From: Streptococcus shenyangsis
GTDB taxonomy: Bacteria; Bacillota; Bacilli; Lactobacillales; Streptococcaceae
Assembly: GCF_006385785.1 (NCBI RefSeq)
Contig: NZ_VFSH01000009.1
Location: 23,094-87,093, forward strand
Length of the DNA stretch: 64,000 bases
Direction of reading: 5' to 3'
Part shown: positions 57,334 through 64,000 of the stretch, in pieces
How the letters are laid out: each line of letters starts with the position of its first letter
Numbering within the stretch: position 1 is the stretch's first letter
Notes under the pieces: model-generated
Database searches by the model: none
What the model was told of the DNA's origin: nothing
What the model saw: only the letters and a program-made list of their open reading frames with translations
Position numbers and translations under genes: made by a program

Positions 57334-57934
57334 ACACGGTCAGAAAAGTCTCTATCGTGCCATTTTCATACATGATGTATAGTCCAAGTAGAATGAATAC
57401 TAAGGGCACAATGATTCGCTCGTATTTTTCAATTGTCTCGAATATTAACGGAATAGAGGATAACACCCGACTAATCTCGCATAAGATAATTATGCCGATT
57501 ACAAACACAAGCAAGGCCACGAGGGTCTGTGACCAATCTAACGAAGCAAAATAAGGTATATAGATACCTAAATTATCTCCGCCAGACGCAATTGTCAGCA
57601 ATGTAACTGTCCAAAACAGTTGATTTGCCTTGCTTTGTTCTAATCTTTCAATAATTTCTTCCTCTTCTTCCTCACCTTCTCCAACAATTGCAAAGCGAAT
57701 CCCTAAATAGATAGGGATTAAACCAAGCAATCCAACCATCCATTCTTCAGGCACGAAATTAACGACATAAGCAGCAACTAAACTCGCCCCTACAAGTAAG
57801 CCTGTGCCTAGATATTGCCCCGCATAAATATGCCATTTTTGTTTATTCTGTGATAGCTGTGCAAATAAAATAATTAAATAATCGATACTGGTAGAAATAT
57901 AAACACCAATAGCAGATATGATTGTCTGTACCAT
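57332..57934 (-). CDS. cadD: CadD-family cadmium resistance/metal transporter
   Basis: A 200-aa membrane protein with six likely segments (about 3-20, 38-58, 65-85, 108-128, 135-158, 172-192) and an acidic loop EGEEEEEEIIERLEQ. The N-terminal VYISTSIDYLIILFAQL and TIASGGDNLGIYIPYFA match CadD. Family proteins export Cd2+ and possibly other divalent metals. AGGAG with 7-nt spacing precedes the ATG, but that site can pair with the end of a leader peptide gene. No CadX/CadC regulator is adjacent. Confidence 0.88.
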   Translation of the reverse strand: MVQTIISAIGVYISTSIDYLIILFAQLSQNKQKWHIYAGQYLGTGLLVGASLVAAYVVNFVPEEWMVGLLGLIPIYLGIRFAIVGEGEEEEEEIIERLEQSKANQLFWTVTLLTIASGGDNLGIYIPYFASLDWSQTLVALLVFVIGIIILCEISRVLSSIPLIFETIEKYERIIVPLVFILLGLYIMYENGTIETFLTV

Positions 57935-57941
57935 AAAAAAA

Positions 57942-57946
57942 CTCCT
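57942..57946 (-). promoter_or_regulatory. cadD ribosome binding site, sequesterable
   Basis: AGGAG here is exactly complementary to CTCCT inside the leader peptide codons UGC-UCU-CCU (57977-57981), about 30 nt upstream in the mRNA. A small UAUUA/UAAUA stem lies between them. Confidence 0.5.
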
Positions 57947-57964
57947 GTATTAGTCAGTAATAAA

Positions 57965-58039
57965 TCAGCAGATTTTAGGAGAGCACAGACACATTAATTT
58001 AGCTATCGCTAGTGGGTAATGTCGAACGTAGGAAAGCAT
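57965..58039 (-). CDS. Putative 24-aa leader peptide upstream of cadD
   Basis: A short ORF too small for routine annotation. ATG 58039 is preceded by GAGGAGGAG (58052-58044), one of the best ribosome sites in the window. The peptide starts MLSYVRHYPLAIAKL and ends CLCSPKIC, with three Cys in the last eight residues. Its last codons contain the anti-Shine-Dalgarno for cadD, and its stop is 30 nt before the cadD ATG. The layout resembles translational attenuation leaders. Coding is inferred from ribosome site, position and structure. Confidence 0.55.
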   Translation of the reverse strand: MLSYVRHYPLAIAKLMCLCSPKIC

Positions 58040-58103
58040 TTTACTCCTCCTCAAAATGTAGTTACAAAGTAATTTCTAACTGGAATTCAGTGACTACTTC
58101 CAT

Positions 58104-58124
58104 GTAAAGTATAACATACTTTAC
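58104..58124. promoter_or_regulatory. Perfect palindromic operator over the cadD -10
   Basis: Arms GTAAAGTAT and ATACTTTAC (9 bp, 3-nt centre) cover the -10 TATACT (58113-58108). Likely a repressor site. Confidence 0.6.
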
Positions 58125-58139
58125 TTTACTTCGTAAAGT
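58123..58139. promoter_or_regulatory. Second palindrome over the cadD -35 region
   Basis: Arms ACTTTAC and GTAAAGT (7 bp, 3-nt centre), same half-sites as the first operator. The -35 hexamer expected 17 nt from TATACT (TTACGA, 58136-58131) lies inside it. Confidence 0.55.
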
Positions 58140-58189
58140 GTGGGCTCTCCGAGTAGCTGCGCACCTTCATGGTGTCATTAGCTGATACC

Positions 58190-58296
58190 ATTTGAGGTTT
58201 TTGTAGTCTCCAAAATTGTGACCGATAAAACTGAATCCACTCCGTCTTGATTAGCGTGCCTGTTTTTGTAGTCTCCAAAATTGTGACCGATAAAAC
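58190..58296 (+). CRISPR. Minimal orphan CRISPR array, type II-A-like
   Basis: Two identical 35-nt repeats at 58197-58231 and 58262-58296, starting GTTTTTGTAGTCTCC and ending GTGACCGATAAAAC, are separated by a 30-nt unique spacer (58232-58261). The repeat resembles the start of the S. thermophilus CRISPR1 repeat (GTTTTTGTACTCTC) and has partly complementary ends. The bases directly before repeat 1 are ATTTGAG, the leader anchor used for spacer integration in one group of type II-A systems. No cas gene or tracrRNA anti-repeat is seen in the window. Confidence 0.65.
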
Positions 58297-58556
58297 CTAA
58301 ATAAAAAAGTCCTCTGAAGTCCGAGAGCTAATTTGAGATTGGGATAAAATCCTAGTGAAAAAGATGAAACTCCTTGCACTCATCGAACACGGTGTCCTTT
58401 CCCTATTTTCATACGGATTTCTTACGCCCTTAGCATCATGATTCCTACTGGATAAAACGTTTTAGATTAGGCGGTAAGCCGAAGATTGTACAAAATTTTT
58501 AGTGAAACAAAAAAATCTCCCCCAAGGGAGAAGATCTGGTTTATTTTACCTTACAG
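58297..58556. repeat. Partial repeat copies C and D with terminator-like hairpin
   Basis: Copy C (about 58302-58360: GTCCTCTGAA, TTTGAGATTGGGATAAAATCC) is the 3' half of the 57209 repeat. Copy D (about 58490-58530) shares TTAGTGAAACAAAAAAATCT with the end of copy A and adds a hairpin TCTCCC/GGGAGA with a T run on the minus strand. No ORF of substance. Confidence 0.55.
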
Positions 58557-58663
58557 TGCTAGGAACCGTAACCAAAGATAATACTTGAGCATACCAAGGT
58601 AAGGTGACAACGTAAAAAGCCCTCTGAAAATCAGAGAGCTGATTTGAGATTGGGATAAAATCC
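58557..58663 (+). repeat. Direct repeat copy B
   Basis: Starts TGCTAGGAACCGTAACC and ends GGGATAAAATCC; the same core and hairpin as copy A at 57209, same orientation. Together they flank cadD, its leader and the CRISPR array. Confidence 0.7.
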
Positions 58664-58665
58664 AT

Positions 58666-58696
58666 ACAAAAAAGCTACCCAATTTAGAGTAGCTTC
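58666..58696 (-). terminator. Probable rpsO terminator
   Basis: AAGCTAC/GTAGCTT stem followed by TTTTTTG on the minus strand, 130 nt past the rpsO stop. Confidence 0.6.
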
Positions 58697-58827
58697 ATTA
58701 TCAAGATATGCTCAACAGAACACGGCCTAAGCACTTGGCAAAAAAGATAAAATTTCCTAGAAACTAAAGTTTCTTCGTCAATTTTCCTATTTTTGCTTTG
58801 TGCTTTTGACGGCCTTTGTATCTTGAA

Positions 58828-59097
58828 TTAACGACGAAGTCCTAGAGAGTTGATTAACTCACGGTAACGGTTAACGTCGTTTTTACGCAAGTATGCAAGC
58901 AAGTTACGACGGCGACCGATTTTTTTCATCAATCCACGGTAAGTAGCGTGGTCTTTTTTGTGTTGTTTGATGTGTTCGTTAAGGTGGTTGATTTCCCAAG
59001 TAAGGACAGCAACTTGAACCTCTACTGAACCTGTATCACCTTCGTGACGTGCATATTGTGCGATGATTTCATTTTTTTTCTCTTTTGAGATTGCCAT
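58828..59097 (-). CDS. rpsO: 30S ribosomal protein S15
   Basis: An 89-aa S15 with the conserved [32 protein letters not shown] and [16 protein letters not shown] helices, binding 16S rRNA. AAGGAGAAACATC precedes the ATG. Normal length. The leader is about 85 nt with possible autoregulatory structure. Confidence 0.98.
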   Translation of the reverse strand: MAISKEKKNEIIAQYARHEGDTGSVEVQVAVLTWEINHLNEHIKQHKKDHATYRGLMKKIGRRRNLLAYLRKNDVNRYRELINSLGLRR

Positions 59098-59216
59098 GAT
59101 GTTTCTCCTTTTTATTTGGCTTCATCCGAGTGACAGGTTGGCATGCCTGTAACCAAGAAGAAGTTATTTGTCTTTACGACAATCCCTATTCTACCAATAA
59201 CTAACTTCTTTGTCAA
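59098..59216 (-). promoter_or_regulatory. rpsO promoter and structured leader
   Basis: TTGACA (59216-59211), 17-nt spacer, TAGAAT (59193-59188). The leader contains an ACAGG/CCTGT hairpin with a GGTTAC/GGCATGCC region. S15 binds its own leader in several Firmicutes; that role here is inferred. Confidence 0.55.
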
Positions 59217-59301
59217 CAGATTTACTTTCTTGTTTTAAACATGCTATAATAATCATAGCAAGAAATCCAAGTTGTCTGTTTTTTAAAACGAGGTGATTAT
59301 C

Positions 59302-59676
59302 ATGCGTAGATTCTATTCCCATCTCCCCTACTATCTGGTCATATTTTTCTTTTATTGGCCACTTTATCAGTTGTTATCACTAATTATTTCTGACCCCCTT
59401 TTGCTCAAGGGACTCTATATAAACAATCTTCTCTTCTTTACACCTCTGGTAATCTTGATTGTATCGCTACTCTATAGCTATCGTCTCCGTTTCTCACTTT
59501 GGTGGTTAATTGGTAACGGACTGCTCTTTTGCTTTACTATCATAACCTTTGGTGAATTTATCTGGTTTTACTTTTTAGCCTATGAAATCTTTGCTCTGGT
59601 GGGCATGGCTTCCGGTATTGGTATCAAGTATATTCTACAAAAAATGAAAAACAAAAAACTTTCACAAAATCCTTGA
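59302..59676 (+). CDS. Small integral membrane protein, unknown function
   Basis: A 124-aa protein with four likely membrane segments (about 10-30, 44-62, 68-86, 90-110) and a basic tail KMKNKKLS. GAGGTGATTATC precedes ATG 59302; a GTG 9 nt earlier lies in the ribosome site itself. Not a family I recognise. It lies between rpsO and thrS and ends at the -35 of the thrS T-box promoter. Confidence 0.7.
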   Translation: MRRFYSHLPYYLVIFFFYWPLYQLLSLIISDPLLLKGLYINNLLFFTPLVILIVSLLYSYRLRFSLWWLIGNGLLFCFTIITFGEFIWFYFLAYEIFALVGMASGIGIKYILQKMKNKKLSQNP

Positions 59677-59700
59677 AAAATCTCACAATCATGCTATAAT
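59673..59700 (+). promoter_or_regulatory. thrS promoter
   Basis: TTGAAA (59673-59678), 16-nt spacer, TATAAT (59695-59700) with extended TGC. The -35 overlaps the stop codon of the preceding membrane gene. Confidence 0.75.
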
Positions 59701-59706
59701 AATCCA

Positions 59707-59914
59707 TAGAGACAAGTCACTTAGTCCCTTTCTACTAGAGAGTGCGTGGTTGCTGGAAACGCATAGGAAGCCTAAACTGATACTACTCTTGAGTTTTTTA
59801 TGAAAACATAAAACGGTGGCCACGTTAGAGCCAATCAGAGGTGTCCCTCTTTTTTGAGGAACATAAATGAAGGTGGAACCACGTTGCGACGTCCTTTCGA
59901 GGATGTCGCTTTTT
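59707..59914 (+). promoter_or_regulatory. T-box leader (tRNA-Thr sensing) of thrS
   Basis: A leader of about 300 nt before thrS. The T-box core AAGGTGGAACCACG is at 59870-59883, followed by a terminator stem GCGACGTCC/GGATGTCGC (59886-59909) and a T run. A stem I region with ACTACT near 59780 could hold the Thr specifier codon. Uncharged tRNA-Thr would pair with the GGAACC bulge region and prevent termination, raising thrS expression. Confidence 0.85.
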
Positions 59915-59998
59915 GTTTTTCTAGCTTTCACAGTCCTCTGTCCCTGTTTTCAGAATAGGGTTAACACATTCGTCAATAATATAAGTAAGGAGAACATC

Positions 59999-61942
59999 AT
60001 GATTAACATTACTTTCCCAGATGGCGCTGTTCGTGAATTCGAATCTGGCGTTACAACTTTTGAAATTGCCCAATCTATCAGCAATTCCCTAGCAAAAAAA
60101 GCCTTGGCTGGTAAATTTAACGGCAAACTCATCGACACTACTCGTGCTATCACTGAAGATGGAAGCATCGAAATTGTGACACCTGACCACGAAGATGCCC
60201 TTCCAATCTTGCGTCACTCAGCCGCTCACTTGTTTGCCCAAGCAGCTCGTCGTCTTTTCCCAGACATTCACTTGGGTGTTGGTCCAGCCATCGAGGACGG
60301 CTTCTACTACGATACTGACAACACAGCTGGTCAAATCTCTAACGAAGACCTTCCTCGTATCGAAGAAGAAATGCAAAAAATTGTCAAAGAAAACTTCCCA
60401 TCAATCCGTGAAGAAGTGACTAAAGACGAGGCACGTGAAATCTTTAAAAACGACCCTTACAAGTTGGAATTGATTGAAGAACACTCAGAAGACGAAGGCG
60501 GTTTGACTATCTATCGTCAGGGTGAATATGTAGACCTTTGCCGTGGCCCACACGTCCCTTCAACAGGCCGTATCCAAATCTTCCACCTTCTCCATGTAGC
60601 AGGTGCTTACTGGCGTGGAAATAGCGACAACGCTATGATGCAACGTATCTATGGTACAGCTTGGTTTGACAAGAAAGACTTGAAAAACTACCTTCAAATG
60701 CGTGAAGAAGCCAAAGAACGTGACCACCGTAAACTTGGTAAAGAGCTTGACCTCTTCATGATTTCTCAAGAAGTTGGACAAGGACTTCCATTCTGGTTGC
60801 CAAATGGTGCAACTATCCGTCGTGAATTGGAACGCTATATCGTAGACAAAGAGTTGGCTTCTGGCTACCAACACGTCTATACTCCACCACTTGCTTCTGT
60901 TGAACTTTACAAGACTTCTGGTCACTGGGATCATTACCAAGAAGATATGTTCCCAACTATGGACATGGGTGACGGGGAAGAATTTGTCCTTCGTCCAATG
61001 AACTGTCCGCACCACATCCAAGTCTTCAAACACCATGTTCATTCTTACCGTGAGTTGCCAATCCGTATTGCTGAAATCGGTATGATGCACCGTTATGAAA
61101 AATCTGGTGCCCTCACTGGTCTTCAACGTGTACGTGAAATGTCACTCAACGACGGTCACCTCTTTGTGACTCCAGAACAAATCCAAGAAGAATTCCAGCG
61201 TGCCCTTCAGTTGATTATCGATGTTTATGAAGATTTCAACTTGACTGAATACCGCTTCCGCCTCTCTCTTCGTGACCCTCAAGATACTCACAAGTACTTT
61301 GACAACGATGAGATGTGGGAAAATGCTCAAACCATGCTTCGTGCAGCCCTTGATGAAATGGGCGTGGACTACTTTGAAGCCGAAGGTGAAGCAGCCTTCT
61401 ACGGACCAAAATTGGATATTCAAGTTAAGACCGCTCTTGGAAAAGAAGAAACTCTTTCTACTATCCAACTTGACTTCTTGCTTCCAGAACGCTTCGACCT
61501 TAAATATATCGGAGCTGATGGTGAAGAGCACCGTCCAGTTATGATCCACCGTGGAGTTATCTCAACTATGGAACGCTTCACAGCTATCTTGATTGAGAAC
61601 TACAAGGGTGCCTTCCCAACATGGCTAGCACCTCACCAAGTAACTCTCATCCCAGTATCTAACGAAAAACACGTGGACTACGCATGGGAAGTAGCTAAAA
61701 AACTCCGTGACCGTGGTGTCCGTGCAGATGTAGATGAGCGCAATGAAAAAATGCAGTTCAAGATCCGTGCGTCACAAACAAGCAAGATTCCTTACCAATT
61801 GATCGTTGGGGACAAGGAAATGGAAGACGGAACTGTTAACGTTCGTCGCTATGGCCAAAAAGAAACACAAACTGTCTCAGTTGATGACTTTGTTCAAGCT
61901 ATCCTAGCTGATATCGCCAACAAATCACGCGTTGAGAAATAA
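59999..61942 (+). CDS. thrS: Threonyl-tRNA synthetase
   Basis: A 647-aa class II synthetase. N-terminal TGS domain ([17 protein letters not shown]), editing domain with [12 protein letters not shown] near 73 and the YVDLCRGPH motif near 180, then class II motifs 2 and 3 around [13 protein letters not shown] and [11 protein letters not shown] near 517, and a C-terminal anticodon-binding domain (about 540-640). Start ATG 59999 follows AAGGAGAACATC; the longer upstream frame lies inside the T-box leader. Followed by its own terminator. Confidence 0.98.
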   Translation: MINITFPDGAVREFESGVTTFEIAQSISNSLAKKALAGKFNGKLIDTTRAITEDGSIEIVTPDHEDALPILRHSAAHLFAQAARRLFPDIHLGVGPAIEDGFYYDTDNTAGQISNEDLPRIEEEMQKIVKENFPSIREEVTKDEAREIFKNDPYKLELIEEHSEDEGGLTIYRQGEYVDLCRGPHVPSTGRIQIFHLLHVAGAYWRGNSDNAMMQRIYGTAWFDKKDLKNYLQMREEAKERDHRKLGKELDLFMISQEVGQGLPFWLPNGATIRRELERYIVDKELASGYQHVYTPPLASVELYKTSGHWDHYQEDMFPTMDMGDGEEFVLRPMNCPHHIQVFKHHVHSYRELPIRIAEIGMMHRYEKSGALTGLQRVREMSLNDGHLFVTPEQIQEEFQRALQLIIDVYEDFNLTEYRFRLSLRDPQDTHKYFDNDEMWENAQTMLRAALDEMGVDYFEAEGEAAFYGPKLDIQVKTALGKEETLSTIQLDFLLPERFDLKYIGADGEEHRPVMIHRGVISTMERFTAILIENYKGAFPTWLAPHQVTLIPVSNEKHVDYAWEVAKKLRDRGVRADVDERNEKMQFKIRASQTSKIPYQLIVGDKEMEDGTVNVRRYGQKETQTVSVDDFVQAILADIANKSRVEK

Positions 61943-61962
61943 GAGATAAAATCCTAGCTACC

Positions 61963-61997
61963 TAAAAAGCAACAACTGAAACAGCTGTTGCTTTTTA
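61963..61997 (+). terminator. thrS terminator
   Basis: AAAAAGCAACA/TGTTGCTTTTT hairpin with an inner CTG/CAG stem. Confidence 0.9.
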
Positions 61998-62002
61998 TAT
62001 TT

Positions 62003-62108
62003 TTACTCAATGAAAATCAAAAAGCAAACTAGGAAGCTAGCCGCAAGCTGTACTTGAGTACGGTAAGGCGACGCTGACGTGGTTTGAATTTGATTTTCGA
62101 AGAGTATT
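62003..62108 (+). repeat. BOX element 7 (A-C, no boxB)
   Basis: Short forward BOX with TACTCAATGAAAATCAAA start, GTACTTGAGTACGG joint and TTTTCGAAGAGTATT end, between thrS and the DUF389 gene. Confidence 0.85.
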
Positions 62109-62185
62109 ATTTAATCCGAGCTAGTAGTGATTGACCAAACCACCACACAAGATTTACTTTCATGAGTTAGATAAAGTCAGTATCC

Positions 62186-63235
62186 TCAATCCTTGTCTGC
62201 TTCATTTTCTTTTACGAGATCTTTTTGTGAATCCTTTTCAGAGAGTTTTTGATCGATATACTTGTTAATGGTTTCATAAAATTCCTTGGTCGAATCACTG
62301 TCTAATTTTGTCGAATTATGAACTTGATTGACTTTCAATTGAACAGATTGAATACCGTAAGAGGCTTGTTTTTGGTGGAGCGTTTCTAATTCTTCTTCTG
62401 AAATCGGATCTCCAACAACCGTCAAGACCAATTCATTGTTCCTTGACTTGTAGACTTGATTAATGACCGTATGATTGGCGAACTCTTTTCCTACAAACTG
62501 TTTGATTCCTTCTTTTCGCGCTTGTTCTATTGTCAGAGTAACTGCCGAATAGCTAGCTGGAAGAATCAACAATACAATCAAAGAAATCAAGCCAATTCTC
62601 ATTTTAATGCTCAGCTCTTTAAATGAAGTTAAAGGAGATTTTCTCATCAAAATTCTTGTTCCAACAATGTTGGCTAGCATGATAAAGACACAGTTGATCA
62701 AGAAAAGATAGAGAGCCCCCAATAAAAATCGTACATTCCCATTAGCTAAACCATAGCCAGCAGTACAGATAGGCGGCATCAAAGCTGTAGCAATGGCTAC
62801 TCCTGGCACGATATTGTTTGCTTCTTTTTTCCTTGACCCAATTACACCTGCTATCCCACCAGCAATAGCAATGAGAACATCCCAAATGGTTGGAGAGGTT
62901 CGTGCAATCAACTCGCTACTTGCATAAGATAAGGGGGAAATCCAGAAATACAAAGTCGAGACAAGCAAACTGACCAATATTTGAGTAAATAAAACCTCTA
63001 AAGATTGCTTGATTAAACGCGTATCAAAAATAGCTAAACCAAATCCGAGTCCAACAATCGATGTCATAAGAGGGGAAATCAGCATGGCTCCAATAATGAC
63101 AGCTGTTGAATTCATATTTAAACCTATAGAGGCAATAAAAATCGCACACATCAAAATCACTGTATCTCTTAATCGAACATGAAGATCATCATATAATTTC
63201 TCACGGTATTCCCGTGTTGAATAATTGGCAGTCAT
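62186..63235 (-). CDS. DUF389 / TIGR00341-family membrane protein
   Basis: A 349-aa protein with an N-terminal membrane domain (about 25-230, six or seven segments; conserved NSTAVIIGAMLISPLMTSIVG split near 42-62 and GVAIATALMPPICTAGYGLANG) and a soluble C-terminal domain (about 240-349) ending in acidic-lysine residues. Function unknown. Overlaps the upstream K+ channel gene by 4 nt, so they are co-translated and may act together. Confidence 0.85.
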   Translation of the reverse strand: MTANYSTREYREKLYDDLHVRLRDTVILMCAIFIASIGLNMNSTAVIIGAMLISPLMTSIVGLGFGLAIFDTRLIKQSLEVLFTQILVSLLVSTLYFWISPLSYASSELIARTSPTIWDVLIAIAGGIAGVIGSRKKEANNIVPGVAIATALMPPICTAGYGLANGNVRFLLGALYLFLINCVFIMLANIVGTRILMRKSPLTSFKELSIKMRIGLISLIVLLILPASYSAVTLTIEQARKEGIKQFVGKEFANHTVINQVYKSRNNELVLTVVGDPISEEELETLHQKQASYGIQSVQLKVNQVHNSTKLDSDSTKEFYETINKYIDQKLSEKDSQKDLVKENEADKD

Positions 63236-63555
63236 TTGTCCTCTCCTCTTTCCTTATTTAAATCGGTATAATAATTAATAATAACAGCTGATAAACAGCC
63301 AAAAAATATGAGCCCATAAATCGTCAAGAAGACACTGGTAATCCTTCCAATCAAGGTCACAGCTAGGAGATCCCCGTAGCCGACAGTCGTCGAAGTCACA
63401 AAAGCATACCAAAGACCGTCTCCGTAATTTGTGATAGCAGGTTCAACTAGGAAAAGCACGCCTCCTGACCCAAAAACAAAGGTCACAAAACTCAGAGCAA
63501 ACCGAGTAAAACCCGTAACCTGTATAATATGCCATAACATTTTTAAACGTCTCAT
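63232..63555 (-). CDS. Small two-helix K+ channel (Ion_trans_2)
   Basis: A 107-aa channel subunit. Two membrane helices (about 15-37 and 75-97) flank a pore loop with the K+ selectivity filter TVGYGD near 57-62. This KcsA-like minimal layout lacks RCK/TrkA domains, so gating may depend on a partner such as the DUF389 protein next to it. Confidence 0.9.
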   Translation of the reverse strand: MRRLKMLWHIIQVTGFTRFALSFVTFVFGSGGVLFLVEPAITNYGDGLWYAFVTSTTVGYGDLLAVTLIGRITSVFLTIYGLIFFGCLSAVIINYYTDLNKERGEDK

Positions 63556-63873
63556 TTGTTCTCCTTATTCATACTAGCTCCTGACCGAGCCGTTTTTTCC
63601 AATAATCAAAGTGAAGATAGGACATGATCTCCATCAGAGAAAGATAGACAAACTGATAGATCTGATTTAAGCTGATTATCAACTGATATTGTTTGAAAAA
63701 TGACTGGAAGAAAGACCAGATATGACTGTCTTGAATCAGTCCCTTCTTAACATTATATCAAAAATTTTACAGTCTTTCTCTGAAGAAATCAATTAATTTA
63801 AAAGATAGAGAAAGGAAGAAATTTTTGTATCCTTATCCGAAGAAGAAAAACGATATCAGAAGAACCTTGATAC
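63556..63873. other. Intergenic region before the IS element
   Basis: About 320 bp, AT-rich. It would hold the K+ channel promoter. No credible ORF or RNA structure was found. Confidence 0.5.
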
Positions 63874-64000
63874 TGAACTGCACCCCAAAAGTTAGACAGA
63901 AAAAATCTAACTTTTGGGGTGTTTTTATTATGAAATTAACTTATGATGATAAAGTTCAGATCTATGAACTTAGAAAACAAGGATATAGCTTAGAGAAGCT
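63874..64000 (+). mobile_element. Left end of an IS3-family insertion sequence (partial)
   Basis: Starts with terminal repeat TGAACTGCACCCCAAAAG. A 16-bp perfect stem (CACCCCAAAAGTTAGA / TCTAACTTTTGGGGTG, 63881-63921) separates the tip from the transposase start. The element runs off the window's right edge. Confidence 0.75.
63930..64000 (+). CDS. IS3-family transposase OrfA (N-terminal fragment)
   Basis: ATG 63930, first 23 complete codons visible: begins MKLTYDDKVQIYELRKQGY, a helix-turn-helix start typical of OrfA of the IS150/IS861-like group in streptococci. Continues outside the window. Confidence 0.75.
   Translation, partial: MKLTYDDKVQIYELRKQGYSLEK

Noticed and set aside
58464..58486. 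AGATTAGGC-GGTAA-GCCGAAGAT string resembling the nexus hairpin of a type II-A tracrRNA, next to the CRISPR array
   Set aside because: The upstream sequence (GGATAAAACGTTTT) does not contain the anti-repeat expected from the local CRISPR repeat (a CTACAAA-type sequence before the nexus), so a functional tracrRNA is not supported.
59867..59998. A 44-codon N-terminal extension of ThrS
   Set aside because: It would be translated from the T-box terminator region; the ATG at 59999 has AAGGAG and matches the family N-terminus.

Overview
This window looks like the chromosome of a Mitis-group Streptococcus (S. mitis, S. pseudopneumoniae or S. pneumoniae). It has low GC, seven BOX elements, a vncRS/vex cluster, sortase-anchored BgaA and PrtA, a codY-pncA pair, and murT-gatD. 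Blocks that I remember as far apart in S. pneumoniae TIGR4 (a bgaA-prtA-fba-vex stretch and a codY-to-thrS stretch) meet here at a tRNA-Leu. This suggests a relative of the pneumococcus with a large rearrangement rather than a classic pneumococcal backbone. That comparison is from memory.

Layout. 1-2.1 kb: two small RNA-modification-type enzymes (MnmM-like and a radical SAM protein) and a DUF3397 membrane protein. 2.2-17.6 kb: two giant wall-anchored enzymes, the BgaA beta-galactosidase and the PrtA subtilase, with a small membrane gene between them. 18.3-20.9 kb: a three-gene ABC-2 exporter. 21.1-22.2 kb: a methyltransferase plus a broken gene remnant. 22.5-29.1 kb: fba, then vncS/vncR and vex3/vex2/vex1. 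29.2-34.0 kb: tRNA-Leu(AAG), pncA, codY, a candidate small RNA, the RNA helicase CshA and an MFS permease. 34.2-39.1 kb: Har (HOSCN reductase), MurT-GatD (lipid II amidation) and PepQ. 39.1-50.2 kb: housekeeping genes (ECF S component, PdxK-like kinase, TruA, MFS, PhnA, Cmk, LysM protein, ferredoxin, glycosyltransferase, GalE, FAD oxidase, Nif3, TrmK). 50.3-57.2 kb: a P-type ATPase, an acyltransferase, and a siderophore ABC importer with a cytoplasmic-type esterase. 57.2-58.7 kb: cadD and a tiny cas-less CRISPR array between ~107-bp direct repeats. 58.8-63.6 kb: rpsO, a membrane protein, T-box/thrS, a DUF389 protein and a K+ channel. The window ends inside the left end of an IS3-family element.

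The most interesting region is 57.2-58.7 kb. cadD has two perfect palindromes over its promoter and a strongly translated 24-codon leader peptide ending in a Cys-rich tail. The last Cys/Ser/Pro codons of that leader are complementary to the cadD Shine-Dalgarno sequence. Next to it is a minimal type II-A-like CRISPR array (leader anchor ATTTGAG, two identical 35-nt repeats, one 30-nt spacer) with no cas gene in view. Other notable signals are a candidate sRNA between codY and cshA, paired palindromes upstream of prtA, a perfect cre site in the bgaA leader, several apparently leaderless genes, and two genes whose stop codons lie in BOX element ends.
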